Positions 49,710 to 58,807 of a stretch of DNA of 64,000 nt are shown here, piece after piece (positions within the stretch are counted from its first letter, which is position 1; every line of letters begins with the position of its first letter). A program made the translations under genes and the position numbers. The stretch spans positions 2,706,804 to 2,770,803 of the forward strand of contig OY969103.1 in NCBI GenBank assembly GCA_963697915.1, in the 5' to 3' direction. The DNA is from VRUE01 sp963697915 (GTDB lineage: Bacteria > Actinomycetota > Thermoleophilia > Solirubrobacterales > 70-9). Under the pieces are notes generated by a model that was not told the DNA's origin, searched no databases, and saw only the letters and a list, made by a program, of their open reading frames with translations.

Positions 49710-50271
49710 CGTCGTTGTCTCCGGGGCCGCCGCCCAGGATGTCGGTCCCGGGGCCCGGGCCGCCGCGCAGCAGGTCGCTGCCGGGGCCGCCGAGCAGGGA
49801 GTCGTCGCCCGGCCCGCCGTAGAGGAGGTCGGGGCCCCGCCCACCGACCAGCCGGTCGTTGCCCGGCCCACCCAGCAGCTTGTCCGCCCCGGCGCCGCCG
49901 AGCAGGACGTCGTTGCCAGCGCCACCGCGCAGCGTCACCGGCACGGTGATGTTGCGCGCCACCCACACCCAGTCGTCGCCACCGCCGACGTTGACCTCGA
50001 AGGCGCCGATTGCGGGCGCGCTGCAGACCAGCTCGTTGGGCATCCCTTCGGGGTGTGAGCAGACGCTGCCGCCGACCTCGAGCTGCACCGCGGAGTCGAT
50101 CACGTAGCTGCGGCCGTCGGGGGTCAGCCAGATGTGGATCGCGTTCGCTTCTTCGCCGCCGGCCAGCAGCACGGTGTAGGTCGTCGGCGGGGGAGCCGCG
50201 GTCGACGGGGGCACGGCCGCGATCAGCGCGAGCAGCGCCAGTGCGAGCGAGATCAGGGTTCCTTTTTTCAT
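49693..50271 (-). CDS. Small exported protein with RTX calcium-binding repeats
   Basis: 192 aa from ATG 50271. A signal peptide (MKKGTLISLALALLALIAAVPPSTA) is followed by a beta-rich domain with one Cys pair, then about seven nonapeptide repeats of GGxGxDxLx type (GGAGNDVLL, GGAGADKLL, GGPGNDRLV and so on). These fold as a calcium-loaded beta roll outside the cell. In Gram-negative bacteria such repeats mark type I secretion, but here an N-terminal signal is present. Confidence 0.85.
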   Translation of the reverse strand: MKKGTLISLALALLALIAAVPPSTAAPPPTTYTVLLAGGEEANAIHIWLTPDGRSYVIDSAVQLEVGGSVCSHPEGMPNELVCSAPAIGAFEVNVGGGDDWVWVARNITVPVTLRGGAGNDVLLGGAGADKLLGGPGNDRLVGGRGPDLLYGGPGDDSLLGGPGSDLLRGGPGPGTDILGGGPGDNDVKQYR

Positions 50272-50310
50272 CGGCAAAGTCGTCCCCGCCACCGATCTGG
50301 GTCGGAGCGT

Positions 50311-51345
50311 CTACGAAGGAAACAACACGACCTTGCCGACGTTGCGGCGCTCGGCAATGAATCGGTGCGCCTCACCCGCGCGCTCGAAGGGGAAGGCCTC
50401 GGCAACGACCGGCTGCAGGCGGCCCGCCTCGAGGTCATCCATCAGCGGATTGACGACGCGGTCGAGGTTGCCCTCGGTTTCCCACCACTTGAGCATGTTG
50501 AGGCCGAAGACGCCTTTGTTCTCGTTCATCGTCATCAGGCTCTTCCACCAGGGCATCGTCGCGGTCGGCATCGCGGCCAGGCTCTTCAGGGTCAGCGGCA
50601 GGCTGCGCTTGCCTTCCACCGAGTTCTCCGAGACCCCGTACATGACGAGGCGGCCGCCGGGGCGCAGCAGGCGGTAGTCCTTGCGGAAGCTGGTCGGGCC
50701 GAGCGCGTCGATCACCAGGTCGACCCCCTCGCCACCGGTGATCCGCATCGTCTCCGCCTCGAAGTCGAGCGTCCGGTAGTCGATCGCGTGGGTGACGCCC
50801 TGGGCGCGGATCGCGTCGTGCTTGGAGCCCGAGGCGGTGCCGAAGATCTCGGCGCCGACGTTGCGGGCGATCTGCGTCGCCGAGATGCCGACGCCGCCGG
50901 CCGCGGCGTGGATCAGGACGCGGTCGCCGTCGCGCAGGCTGCCCATCTTGATCAGCGCCGCGTAGGCGGTGCCGTAGTTGACCGGGAAGGCGGCGCCCTG
51001 CTCGAAGCTGAGCGCGGCGGGCAGCGGCAGCGCCTGCTCGGCGGGCACCGTGATCAGCTCGGCCTGGCCGCCGAAGCGGGTACCGGCCACCACGCGATCG
51101 CCGACCTCGTGATCGGTGACGCCCTCCCCCACCGACTCGACCTCGCCCGCGACCTCGTAGCCGAGCACGCAGGGAGTCTTCGGCGCATCGGGGTAGAGGC
51201 CGATGCGGGCCATCGTGTCGGCGAAGTTGATCCCGGCCGCCTTGACCGCGATCCGCACCTCGCCGGGACCGACCGACGGGTCGGGTTTCTCCTGCACCTG
51301 GAGCACGTCGTAGCCCCCGGTCTTCGTCAGTACCACCGCTTTCAT
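50311..51345 (-). CDS. Zinc-independent quinone oxidoreductase / MDR-family dehydrogenase
   Basis: 344 aa. The GroES-like N-terminal domain (AAGINFADTMARIGLYP, CVLGYEVAGEVESVG) lacks the catalytic zinc ligands. The Rossmann half has HAAAGGVGISATQIAR for NADPH. It resembles QOR/VAT-1-type reductases acting on quinones or enones; the substrate is unknown. It lies 19 nt upstream of serA's end in the opposite gene order, on the same strand. Confidence 0.88.
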   Translation of the reverse strand: MKAVVLTKTGGYDVLQVQEKPDPSVGPGEVRIAVKAAGINFADTMARIGLYPDAPKTPCVLGYEVAGEVESVGEGVTDHEVGDRVVAGTRFGGQAELITVPAEQALPLPAALSFEQGAAFPVNYGTAYAALIKMGSLRDGDRVLIHAAAGGVGISATQIARNVGAEIFGTASGSKHDAIRAQGVTHAIDYRTLDFEAETMRITGGEGVDLVIDALGPTSFRKDYRLLRPGGRLVMYGVSENSVEGKRSLPLTLKSLAAMPTATMPWWKSLMTMNENKGVFGLNMLKWWETEGNLDRVVNPLMDDLEAGRLQPVVAEAFPFERAGEAHRFIAERRNVGKVVLFPS

Positions 51346-51364
51346 GGTGGGAGCCTACCTACTG

Positions 51365-52945
51365 CTACAGATCGACTGAGCGACCGACCGTGAAGCCGTC
51401 GAGCTCGAGGATGCGCTCGATCGTCTCCGCCCGCACCGGGGCGTCGGTGGTCAGCGCCATCACCGCGCGCTCGCCGTCCTCCTCGGCGCCGACGGCGGCG
51501 GAGATGATGTTGACGCTCTCCTCGCCGAAGACGCTCCCGACGCGGCCGATCATCCCCGGCCGGTCGGCATAGCGGAAGGCCGCGAGGTGCTCGGCGAAGG
51601 GCAGGTAGAAGCTCTCGCCCCAGACCGAGACCAGGTATGGCTCGTTGCGCGGCCCGACACCGGTGCCCGCCACCTCGACCTCGTCGCCGCCGGAGCCGAG
51701 CCGCACGGTGACCAGCTCGGTGAAGTCCTCGGAGCCGCTGTCCTTGGTCTCGACCAGCTCGATGCCGCGCTCCTCGGCCATCTGCGGCGCGTTGACCAGG
51801 TTGACCGGCTCCTCGGTGTGGCCGGAGAGGATCCCGACCAGGACGGCGATGCCGAGCAGCCGCGTGTCGTGGGCGGCGATGCGGCCGCGGAACTCGGCTG
51901 TGACCCGGTCGACCGAGCCGTCGCCGAGGCCCTGAGCCAGGCGGCCGAGCTTTTCGCAGAGCGGCACGAAGGGGGCCAGCGCCTCCATCTCCTCGGGGCG
52001 GACGGCGGCGATGTTGACCGCGTTGGTGACGACGCCGCCGCTGAGCGCGGCGATCACCTGTTCCGCCGTCACCACCCCGGCACGGTCTTGGGCCTCGGCG
52101 GTCGAGGCGCCCAGGTGCGGGGTGAGGACGACGTCCTCGCGGCTGAAGAGCGGGTGGTCGGTGAAGGGCTCGGAGGGGAAGACGTCGAGTGCGGCGCCGC
52201 CGAGCTTGCCCGAGTCGAGCCCGGCGAGGACGGCGTCGAGATCGACCAGCTCACCACGGGCGCAGTTGACCACCCGCGCCCCATCTTTCATCGCGGCGAT
52301 CGCGTCGGCGTCGATCAGGTTGATCGTCTCCGGCGTCTTCGGCACGTGCAGGGTGACGATGTCGGCCTCGCCGAGCAGTTGCTCGACGCTCTCCGCCCCC
52401 TCGACGCCGAGCTCGCGGAAGCGCTCGGCGGAGACGAACTTGTCGAAGCCGATGACGTCCATCTCGAAGCTCTGCGCCCGCTTGGCGACGAGCTGGCCGA
52501 TGCGGCCGAAGCCGACGACGCCCAGTGTCTTGCCGTAGAGCTCGGAGCCCTTGAAGCGCGAGCGCTCCCAGGCGCCACCGCTGAGCGAGCCGTGCGCCTG
52601 CGGCACGTTGCGGGAGAGGGCGAGCATCAGCGCCAGGGTGTGCTCGGCGGCGGCGACCGAGTTCGATTCCGGCGCGTTGGCGACGATGATGCCGCGCCGG
52701 GTGGCGGCCGGGATGTCGACGTTGTCGACGCCGGTGCCGGCGCGGCCGATCACCTTGAGGTTGTCGGCGCGCTCGATCAGGTCGGGGGTCAGCTGGGTCG
52801 CCGAGCGGACCAGGATCGCGTCGTAGGCGCCGATCGCCTCGCGCAGCTCCTCGTCGGACATCTCGAGGCCGAGGTCGACGTCGAAGCTCTGGCGCAGCAG
52901 CTCGACCCCGGAGTCGGCGATCTTCTCCTTGACCAGGACCTTCAA
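51365..52945 (-). CDS. serA: D-3-phosphoglycerate dehydrogenase
   Basis: 526 aa from TTG 52945-52943, overlapping the serC stop as TTGA. The start gives the family N-terminus KVLVKEKIADSGVELL. Blocks are GRAGTGVDNVD, the NAD motif LGVVGFGRIGQLVAK, catalytic NCARGELVD and TPHLGASTAEAQ. An intervening ASB domain and a C-terminal ACT domain (ADRPGMIGRVGSVFGEESVNI) sense serine, as in the long mycobacterial type. Confidence 0.96.
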   Translation of the reverse strand: MKVLVKEKIADSGVELLRQSFDVDLGLEMSDEELREAIGAYDAILVRSATQLTPDLIERADNLKVIGRAGTGVDNVDIPAATRRGIIVANAPESNSVAAAEHTLALMLALSRNVPQAHGSLSGGAWERSRFKGSELYGKTLGVVGFGRIGQLVAKRAQSFEMDVIGFDKFVSAERFRELGVEGAESVEQLLGEADIVTLHVPKTPETINLIDADAIAAMKDGARVVNCARGELVDLDAVLAGLDSGKLGGAALDVFPSEPFTDHPLFSREDVVLTPHLGASTAEAQDRAGVVTAEQVIAALSGGVVTNAVNIAAVRPEEMEALAPFVPLCEKLGRLAQGLGDGSVDRVTAEFRGRIAAHDTRLLGIAVLVGILSGHTEEPVNLVNAPQMAEERGIELVETKDSGSEDFTELVTVRLGSGGDEVEVAGTGVGPRNEPYLVSVWGESFYLPFAEHLAAFRYADRPGMIGRVGSVFGEESVNIISAAVGAEEDGERAVMALTTDAPVRAETIERILELDGFTVGRSVDL

Positions 52946-54081
52946 GAGGCCACCCCGGGCACGTTCTCGAGCACCCAATCGATGCAGGCGGTAAGCGCCT
53001 CGACGTCGGCCGGCTCGACCGCCGGGAACATGCCGACCCGCAGCTGGTTGCGGCCCAGCTTGCGGTAGGGCTCGACGTCGACGATGCCGTTGGCGCGCAG
53101 GGTCGCGGCGAGCGCCGCGGCGTCGACCGAGTCGGCGAAGTCGATCGTGCCGACGACCAGCGAGCGCTTCGCCGGGTCGGCGACGAATGGCGAGGCGATC
53201 TCGCTCGCCTCGGCCCAGCCGTAGAGGTGGCCGGAAGAGGCGCTGGTCCGCTCCACGCACCAATCGAGGCCGCCGGCCGCGAGCATCCACTCGACCTGGT
53301 CGGCGAGCAGCAGCAGGGTGGCGAGGGCGGGCGTGTTGTAGGTCTGCTCCTTGCGCGAGTTCTCGAGCGCGGTCTGCAGCGAGAGGAAGGCGGGCTGCCA
53401 GCGGTCTCCGGCGCCGTCGAGGCGCTCGATCCGCTCGATCGCCGCCGGGCTGAGCAGGGCGAGCCAGAGGCCGCCGTCGGCGCCCAGCGCCTTCTGCGGG
53501 GCGAAGTAGTAGGCGTCGGCCTGCGCGGCGTCGAGCGGCAGGCCGCCGGCGCCGGAGGTGCCGTCGACGAGGACGAGGGCGTCGCCGGCGTCGCCGGGAC
53601 GGCGCACCTCGACCATCACTCCGGTCGAGGTCTCGTTGTGGGCCCAGGCGAGCGCGTCGGCGCCGGCGTCGGCACGCGGGTCGGGCGCGTCGCCGGGCTC
53701 GGCCTCGACGACGATCGGGTCCTCGAGGAAGGGCGCGGCGGCGGTCACCTTGGCGAACTTCGAGGAGAACTCGCCGTAGCTGAGGTGCAGGGCGCGGCGC
53801 TCGACCAGCCAGGCGGCGGCGGCGTCCCAGAAGGCGGTGGCGCCGCCGTTGCCGAGGGCGACCTCGTAGCCGTCGGGCAGGGCGAAGAGCTCGCCGAGGC
53901 CGGAGCGGACCCGGGCGACGACGTCGCGGACCGGCGCCTGGCGGTGCGAGGTGCCCATCAGCTTGGCCTGGTCGGCCAGCTTTGCCAGAGCCTCCGGGCG
54001 GACCTTGGAGGGGCCGCAGCCGAAGCGGCCGTCGGCGGGCTTGAGCTCGGCGGGGATCTGGGCGGCGGTCACGGCGGGCAT
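52942..54081 (-). CDS. serC: Phosphoserine aminotransferase
   Basis: 379 aa from ATG 54081-54079. It begins PADGRFGCGPSKVRPEAL like the actinobacterial type. Fold-type I PLP enzyme features are GNGGATAFWDAA, WAHNETSTGVMVEV, and the PLP lysine in YYFAPQKALGADGGLW. TAACCT (54092-54097, minus) lies 10 nt before the ATG, so the serC-serA message may be leaderless. Confidence 0.95.
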   Translation of the reverse strand: MPAVTAAQIPAELKPADGRFGCGPSKVRPEALAKLADQAKLMGTSHRQAPVRDVVARVRSGLGELFALPDGYEVALGNGGATAFWDAAAAWLVERRALHLSYGEFSSKFAKVTAAAPFLEDPIVVEAEPGDAPDPRADAGADALAWAHNETSTGVMVEVRRPGDAGDALVLVDGTSGAGGLPLDAAQADAYYFAPQKALGADGGLWLALLSPAAIERIERLDGAGDRWQPAFLSLQTALENSRKEQTYNTPALATLLLLADQVEWMLAAGGLDWCVERTSASSGHLYGWAEASEIASPFVADPAKRSLVVGTIDFADSVDAAALAATLRANGIVDVEPYRKLGRNQLRVGMFPAVEPADVEALTACIDWVLENVPGVAS

Positions 54082-54181
54082 CGGGCCGGACAGGTTATTG
54101 ACACCCGCGGGTGGACTGGCGTTGGGTCCGAGGTTAGGCTGGCCACGCCAACGAACAGGCAGGGTCGAGGAGGGCTTGGAC

Positions 54182-54811
54182 ATGTACCCCATCGCGTACG
54201 AAGCGGATTTCAACCCGGAACCGAACCGTTGGACGACGTTCTTCCGGCTGTTCCTGGCGATCCCCTGGCTGATCGTCGCCTACGTCTACCTGATCGCCGT
54301 CTTCTTCACCCACATCTTCGCCTGGGTGGCGGTGGTGATCCTCGGCCGCTACCCGCAGTGGCTCTATGACTTCAACGCCGGCGTCCTCCGCTACCTGGTC
54401 CGCTTCTACGCCTGGGCCTACCTGCAGACCGACGCCTGGCCGCCGTTCGGGATCGCCGACGACGACAGCTACCCGATCCGGATCAAAATCGCCCCGCCGG
54501 CCGAGAGCCAGAGCCGGCTCACCGCCTTCTTCCGGCTGATCCTCGTGCTGCCGATGCTGATCGTCTCCTACGCGGTCAACTACGTCCACCTCGGCGCCGC
54601 CGTGATCGCCTGGCTGACGATCGTCTTCCGCGGCTACCAACCGGAGGGCGTCAACAACATGCTGACCTTCGTCAACAGCTTCTATGCCCGGGTCTTCGGC
54701 TACTACGCGCTGCTGACCGACGACTACCCGCCGATCGGGCTCGAGCGGGCGAAGCCGTCCGGACCTCCTCCCCCCGCCCCCGAAGCGCCGCCCCCGGCGC
54801 CGGCAGCGTAG
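54182..54811 (+). CDS. DUF4389 membrane protein
   Basis: 209 aa from ATG 54182. Two related halves each pair a hydrophobic helix segment (RLFLAIPWLIVAYVYLIAVFF; RLILVLPMLIVSYAVNYVHL) with a W/Y-rich amphipathic stretch containing RYPQWLYDFNAGVLRY or RGYQPEGVNNMLTFVNSF. This matches DUF4389, a family of unknown function common in actinobacteria. The C-terminus is Pro/Ala-rich. It diverges from serC, with a 100-bp gap. Confidence 0.85.
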   Translation: MYPIAYEADFNPEPNRWTTFFRLFLAIPWLIVAYVYLIAVFFTHIFAWVAVVILGRYPQWLYDFNAGVLRYLVRFYAWAYLQTDAWPPFGIADDDSYPIRIKIAPPAESQSRLTAFFRLILVLPMLIVSYAVNYVHLGAAVIAWLTIVFRGYQPEGVNNMLTFVNSFYARVFGYYALLTDDYPPIGLERAKPSGPPPPAPEAPPPAPAA

Positions 54812-54821
54812 GCTCTTGGCG

Positions 54822-55256
54822 ATGGGCGAGGGCGCCGACAGCGGGGTGACCAAGGGCGACGGCTACTCCGTCGCCAACCTCTCCGACCTCGGCGAGGGCT
54901 ACGGCTTCCGCAAGATCCGCAAGGACCTCGGCGTCACCGCCTTCGGCGCCAACGCGATCGTCATCCCGCCCGGCTACGAGACCGGCAGCCACCTGCACGA
55001 CGAGCAGGAGGAGCTCTACTTCCTGCACAGCGGCCGCATCGCGATCGAGTTCGGCGACGGCACCAGCCACGAGCTCGAGCCCGGCGGCCTGGCCTGGGTC
55101 GACGCCCCCACCGTCCGCAAGATCCGCAACCTCAGCGACTCCGAGGACGCCGTCTACGTCGTCGTCGGCGGCAAAGACGGCTACGTCGGCCGCGACGGCA
55201 AGCTTCCTCCAGGTGAGGAGAGCCGCTTCGGCGCCGGCGGCCCGCCCGGCGCTTAA
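54822..55256 (+). CDS. Cupin-domain protein
   Basis: 144 aa from ATG 54822. A single cupin barrel is present: motif 1 SHLHDEQEELYFLHSGRIAIEFG with metal-type His/Glu residues, and motif 2 PGGLAWVDAPTVRKIRN, which lacks the usual second-motif His. It is a small soluble enzyme or sensor of unknown substrate. It follows the DUF4389 gene by 10 nt. Confidence 0.83.
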   Translation: MGEGADSGVTKGDGYSVANLSDLGEGYGFRKIRKDLGVTAFGANAIVIPPGYETGSHLHDEQEELYFLHSGRIAIEFGDGTSHELEPGGLAWVDAPTVRKIRNLSDSEDAVYVVVGGKDGYVGRDGKLPPGEESRFGAGGPPGA

Positions 55257-55263
55257 GCGTCAG

Positions 55264-55402
55264 GGGAGTCCGGTCGTCCATTTTTCGAATTGACCACCGC
55301 GCTGTTCGCGCGGTGGAACTCAGTGCGCGGCTCCGCCGCGCAGAAACCAGATTGCATTTCGCGGCCTTCGGCCACATTCGAAAAACGGACGACCGGACTC
55401 CC
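55264..55402. repeat. 139-nt palindromic element with three internal hairpins
   Basis: Outer arms of 27 nt (55264-55290 and 55376-55402) are complementary at 26 positions. Inside lie a perfect 9-bp hairpin (55294-55316), a perfect 8-bp hairpin (55324-55342) and a small GGCC/GGCC hairpin (55363-55373), giving a cloverleaf-like four-way layout. It starts 7 nt after the cupin stop and lies between convergent genes. It has no coding potential. It could be a MITE-like repeat, a structured RNA or an elaborate terminator. Confidence 0.7.
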
Positions 55403-55575
55403 TCTCGGCTCCAGCCCTCGAGCACGAAAGCAAAGAGAGAACGCGACAAACCTCAGAGATCTGAGCTGGGGCTCGTCCCGGCCTCCTCACGAGAAGCTGA
55501 ACTGCGAAGCGTTACGAAGAGCTGAGCTGTCGAGAAAGCAGAAGCTGCTGAGTGGCGGGAGGCCCCAGGAACGGC
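55403..55575. other. Non-coding gap before ilvC
   Basis: No convincing ORF or RNA is seen. The stretch contains several short imperfect repeats of AGCTGA/GAGCTG but nothing that can be assigned. Confidence 0.4.
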
Positions 55576-56580
55576 TTAGAACTTCTGGTCGATCCAGGGC
55601 ATCATGTCGCGGAGGTCCTTGCCGACCTCCTCGACTTCGTGCCCGGCGCCTTCCTCGCGCATCCGCGAGAGGTTCTCGCCCCCGGCACGGTTCTCGGCGA
55701 TCCACTCCTTGGCGAACTCGCCCTGCTGGATCTCGTCGAGGATCTGCTTCATCGCGGCCCGCGACTCGTCGCCGATCACCCGTTTGCCGCGGGTCATGTC
55801 GCCGTACTCGGCGGTGTTGGAGATCGAGTAGCGCATGCCCTGAATCCCCTTCTCGTACATCAGGTCGGCGATCAGCTTGAGCTCGTGCAGACACTCGAAG
55901 TAGGCGAGGCGCGGGTCGTAGCCGGCCTCGACCAGGGTCTCGTAGCCGGCCCGAACCAGCTCGCTGGCGCCGCCGCAGAGGACCGCCTGCTCACCGAAGA
56001 GGTCGGTCTCGCACTCGTCTTTGAAGCTGGTCTCGATCACCGCGGCGCGGCCGCCGCCGATCCCGGAGGCGTAGGCGAGCACCAGGTCGTGGGCCTCGCC
56101 GCTGGCGTCCTGGTGGACCGCCATCAGGCAGGGCACGCCCTGGCCTTCCTCGTACTGGCGGCGGACCAGGTGGCCGGGGCCCTTGGGGGCGACCATGCCG
56201 ACGTCGATGCCGGGCGGCGGCTGGATCTGGTCGAAGTGGATTGCGAACCCGTGGGCGAAGAGCAGCAGGTTGCCGGGAGCGATCCCGTCGGCGATCTCGG
56301 CGTTCCAGATGTCGGCCTGGCGCTCGTCGGGGAGCAGGATCATGATCACGTCGCCACGGCTGGCCGCTTCGGCGACGTCGAGGACCTCGAGACCCGCCTC
56401 TTCCGCCTTCGCCCGGCTGGACGAGTCGGGGCGCAAGCCGACGACGACGTCGACGCCTGAGTCCTTCAGGTTGAGCGCGTGGGCATGGCCCTGGGAGCCA
56501 TAGCCGAGGATGGCGACGGTCTTCCCCTGCAGCTTCGAGAGGTCGGCGTCCTTGTCGTAGAAGATGTCGTCGGTTCGCAT
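55576..56580 (-). CDS. ilvC: Ketol-acid reductoisomerase
   Basis: 334 aa class I enzyme from ATG 56580-56578; the longer upstream frame belongs inside menE. NADPH motif AILGYGSQGHAHALNLKDSG; catalytic blocks APKGPGHLVRRQYEEGQGVPCLMAVHQDASG, and DLFGEQAVLCGG and SNTAEYGD with the metal Asp/Glu residues. It acts in valine, leucine and isoleucine synthesis. It starts 11 nt after menE on the same strand, so it is probably co-transcribed with a menaquinone gene. Confidence 0.96.
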   Translation of the reverse strand: MRTDDIFYDKDADLSKLQGKTVAILGYGSQGHAHALNLKDSGVDVVVGLRPDSSSRAKAEEAGLEVLDVAEAASRGDVIMILLPDERQADIWNAEIADGIAPGNLLLFAHGFAIHFDQIQPPPGIDVGMVAPKGPGHLVRRQYEEGQGVPCLMAVHQDASGEAHDLVLAYASGIGGGRAAVIETSFKDECETDLFGEQAVLCGGASELVRAGYETLVEAGYDPRLAYFECLHELKLIADLMYEKGIQGMRYSISNTAEYGDMTRGKRVIGDESRAAMKQILDEIQQGEFAKEWIAENRAGGENLSRMREEGAGHEVEEVGKDLRDMMPWIDQKF

Positions 56581-56591
56581 GGGCGGTGAGG

Positions 56592-57917
56592 CTAGCGAAG
56601 GGCACGCCTGAGCAGCTTGCCCGAGGGCGTGCGCGGCAGTGCCGAGGCCAGCTCGACCCGCTTCGGCACCTTGAAGCCGGCCAGCGACTCGGCGCAGTGG
56701 CGGCGCAGCTCGTCCGGGGTCGCCTGCGAGCCGTCGGCGAGAACCACCACGGCGGTCACCGCCTGCTGCCACTCGGGGTCCTCGCGGCCGACGACGGCGG
56801 CGTCGGCGACGGCCGGGTGGCGCAACAGCACGCCCTCGATCTCAGCCGGGACGATGTTCTCGCCGCCGCTGACGATCATGTCGTCGATCCGGTCCTCGAC
56901 GTAGAGGAAGCCCTCCTCGTCGATGCGGCCGAGGTCGCCGGTGTGCAGCCAGCCGTCGGCGTCGACCCGGCTCGGGGCGACGGTCGGGCCCTGGACGAGG
57001 ATCTCGCCGTCGCGGATCCGCAGGTGGGTGGTGAGCAGCGGCCGCCCGGCGGAGCCGAGCTTGCGCCGCGCCTCGGCCGGGGCCAGGGTCGTCACCTGCG
57101 AGCAGGCCTCGGTCAGGCCGTAGGTCTGGACGACGGTGGCGCCGCGGCCGATCGCCTCCTCCAGCGCCGCCTCGGGCACCGGCCCGCCGCCGACCATGAT
57201 CGCCCGTGGCCGCGAGAGGTCGGCGCCGGTCTCGAGCAGGCGGCTCAGCATCGTCGCGACCAGGGAGACGACGGAGATCTCGTCCTCCTCCAACGCGGCC
57301 CCCACCCGGTCGACGTCGAAGCCGTCGTGCAGGACCGCGGTGGTGCCGTAGATCACCGAGCGCATCACGATGCTGAGACCGGAGATGTGGCTGAGCGGCA
57401 GACAGCAGAGCCAGCGGTCCTCGGGCTCGACGCCGATGTTGAAGGCGGAGCCGACCGCGCTCCAAAGGAAGTTGCCGTAGGTCAGCTCGACCGGGTCGGG
57501 GGCGCCGGTGCTGCCGCTGGTCAGCACCCGGCAGCAGGGCGCGTTCATGTCGTGCTCGCCGAGCAGCGGCAGGTCGGCCTCGGTCTGGGTCAGCTCACCC
57601 GGGTCGCTGAGGTCGACGGTCGGCTCCTCGGCGGCGATCACCGCGGCGCGCTCGGCCGCGGTCAGCCTCGGGCTGAGCGGCAGGAGGACGCCGCCGACCT
57701 TCATCAGCGCGTGGACGAGGACGACCTGCTCACGGCGCGGCTCCATCGTCAGCGCGGCGAGCGAGCCGCGGCGCACGCCGTGCGCCTCCAGCCGCCGCGC
57801 GACCCAGGTCGCCTCCGCCTCGAGCTCGGCGTAGCTGACCTCCGAGCCGTCGGCGATCAGGGCCGTGCGGTCGGGGCAGCTTTGCGATCTCTGGGCTAGC
57901 CAGTCGTCGAGCTTCAT
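56592..57917 (-). CDS. menE: o-Succinylbenzoate-CoA ligase (MenE)
   Basis: 441 aa ANL ligase, short as MenE usually is. The assignment rests on its place beside menB, menA, menC and menD. The phosphate loop reads VLTSGSTGAPDPVELT, without the usual lysine of TSGTTGxPKG. The hinge GDLGRIDEEGFLYVEDRIDDMI and the C-terminal PSGKLLRRALR lysine are present. It activates OSB for ring closure by MenB. Confidence 0.88.
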   Translation of the reverse strand: MKLDDWLAQRSQSCPDRTALIADGSEVSYAELEAEATWVARRLEAHGVRRGSLAALTMEPRREQVVLVHALMKVGGVLLPLSPRLTAAERAAVIAAEEPTVDLSDPGELTQTEADLPLLGEHDMNAPCCRVLTSGSTGAPDPVELTYGNFLWSAVGSAFNIGVEPEDRWLCCLPLSHISGLSIVMRSVIYGTTAVLHDGFDVDRVGAALEEDEISVVSLVATMLSRLLETGADLSRPRAIMVGGGPVPEAALEEAIGRGATVVQTYGLTEACSQVTTLAPAEARRKLGSAGRPLLTTHLRIRDGEILVQGPTVAPSRVDADGWLHTGDLGRIDEEGFLYVEDRIDDMIVSGGENIVPAEIEGVLLRHPAVADAAVVGREDPEWQQAVTAVVVLADGSQATPDELRRHCAESLAGFKVPKRVELASALPRTPSGKLLRRALR

Positions 57918-57940
57918 CAGGCCGGGATATCTTGCCCATC

Positions 57941-58807
57941 ATGCCCCGTCGCCCGAAGGGAGCCCCATCCGAGCAGGATCTGTACGCGCCGATCGAGTGG
58001 CGCGCCGGCGGCGAGTACGAGGACATCCGCTACGAGGTCGCGGACGGGATCGCCAAGATCACGATCGACCGGCCCGAGGTCCGCAACGCCTTCCGGCCGC
58101 AGACGCTGGTCGAGGTCTCGGCGGCGATGGAGCTTGCCCGCGAGGACACCGGGGTCGGCGCGATCATCTTCACCGGCGAGGGGCCGGACGCCTTCTGCTC
58201 GGGCGGCGACCAGTCCGTCCGCGGCGACAGCGGCTACATCGCCGAGGACGGCTCACTGGGTCGCTTCCACGTCACCGATCTGCAAGTCCAGATGCGCCGC
58301 CTGCCGAAGCCGGTGGTGGCGATGGTCGCCGGCTACGCGGTCGGTGGCGGCCACGTCCTGCACGTCTGCTGCGACCTGACGATCGCCGCCGACAACGCCT
58401 GGTTCGGGCAGACCGGCCCGCGGGTCGGGTCCTGGGACGGGGGCTTCGGCGCCTCGCTGCTGCGCGACCTGGTCGGCACCAAGAAGGCGAAGGAGATCTG
58501 GCTGCTCTGCCGCCAGTACGACGCCGAGGAGGCGCTGGAGATGGGCCTGGTCAACGCCGTCGTGCCGCTCGACCGGCTCGAGGCGGAGACGGTCGCCTGC
58601 TGCCGCGAGATGCTCGCCCTCTCCCCCTTCGCCCTGCGCCTGGTCAAGGCCAGCTTCAACGCGCACGAGGACGGCTACGCCGGGATCCAGCAGCTCGCCC
58701 ACGACGCCAACCTGCTCTTCTACGGCAGCGAGGAGGCGGCCGAGGGCCGCGAGGCGTTCAAGGAGAAGCGGCCGCCCGAGTTCTCCAAGTTCCCGCGCCG
58801 GCCATGA
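57941..58807 (+). CDS. menB: 1,4-Dihydroxy-2-naphthoyl-CoA synthase
   Basis: 288 aa crotonase-fold enzyme from ATG 57941. RPEVRNAFRPQTLVEVSAAM, FCSGGDQSVRGDSGY, the oxyanion YAVGGGHVLHVCCDLTIAADNAWFGQTGPRVGSWDGGFG, and a C-terminal RRP are typical of MenB. It closes the naphthoquinone ring. TATCTT (57928-57933) lies 7 nt before the ATG, and the gap to the divergent menE is only 23 bp. Confidence 0.95.
   Translation: MPRRPKGAPSEQDLYAPIEWRAGGEYEDIRYEVADGIAKITIDRPEVRNAFRPQTLVEVSAAMELAREDTGVGAIIFTGEGPDAFCSGGDQSVRGDSGYIAEDGSLGRFHVTDLQVQMRRLPKPVVAMVAGYAVGGGHVLHVCCDLTIAADNAWFGQTGPRVGSWDGGFGASLLRDLVGTKKAKEIWLLCRQYDAEEALEMGLVNAVVPLDRLEAETVACCREMLALSPFALRLVKASFNAHEDGYAGIQQLAHDANLLFYGSEEAAEGREAFKEKRPPEFSKFPRRP

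Noticed and set aside
49740..49930. Tandem DNA repeats in the RTX gene as a mobile or CRISPR-like array
   Set aside because: The periodicity is explained by the glycine/aspartate nonapeptide coding repeats.
54098..54103. Perfect TTGACA as a -35 for the DUF4389 gene
   Set aside because: No -10 lies at 16-18 bp; the nearest TANNNT is 31 bp away.
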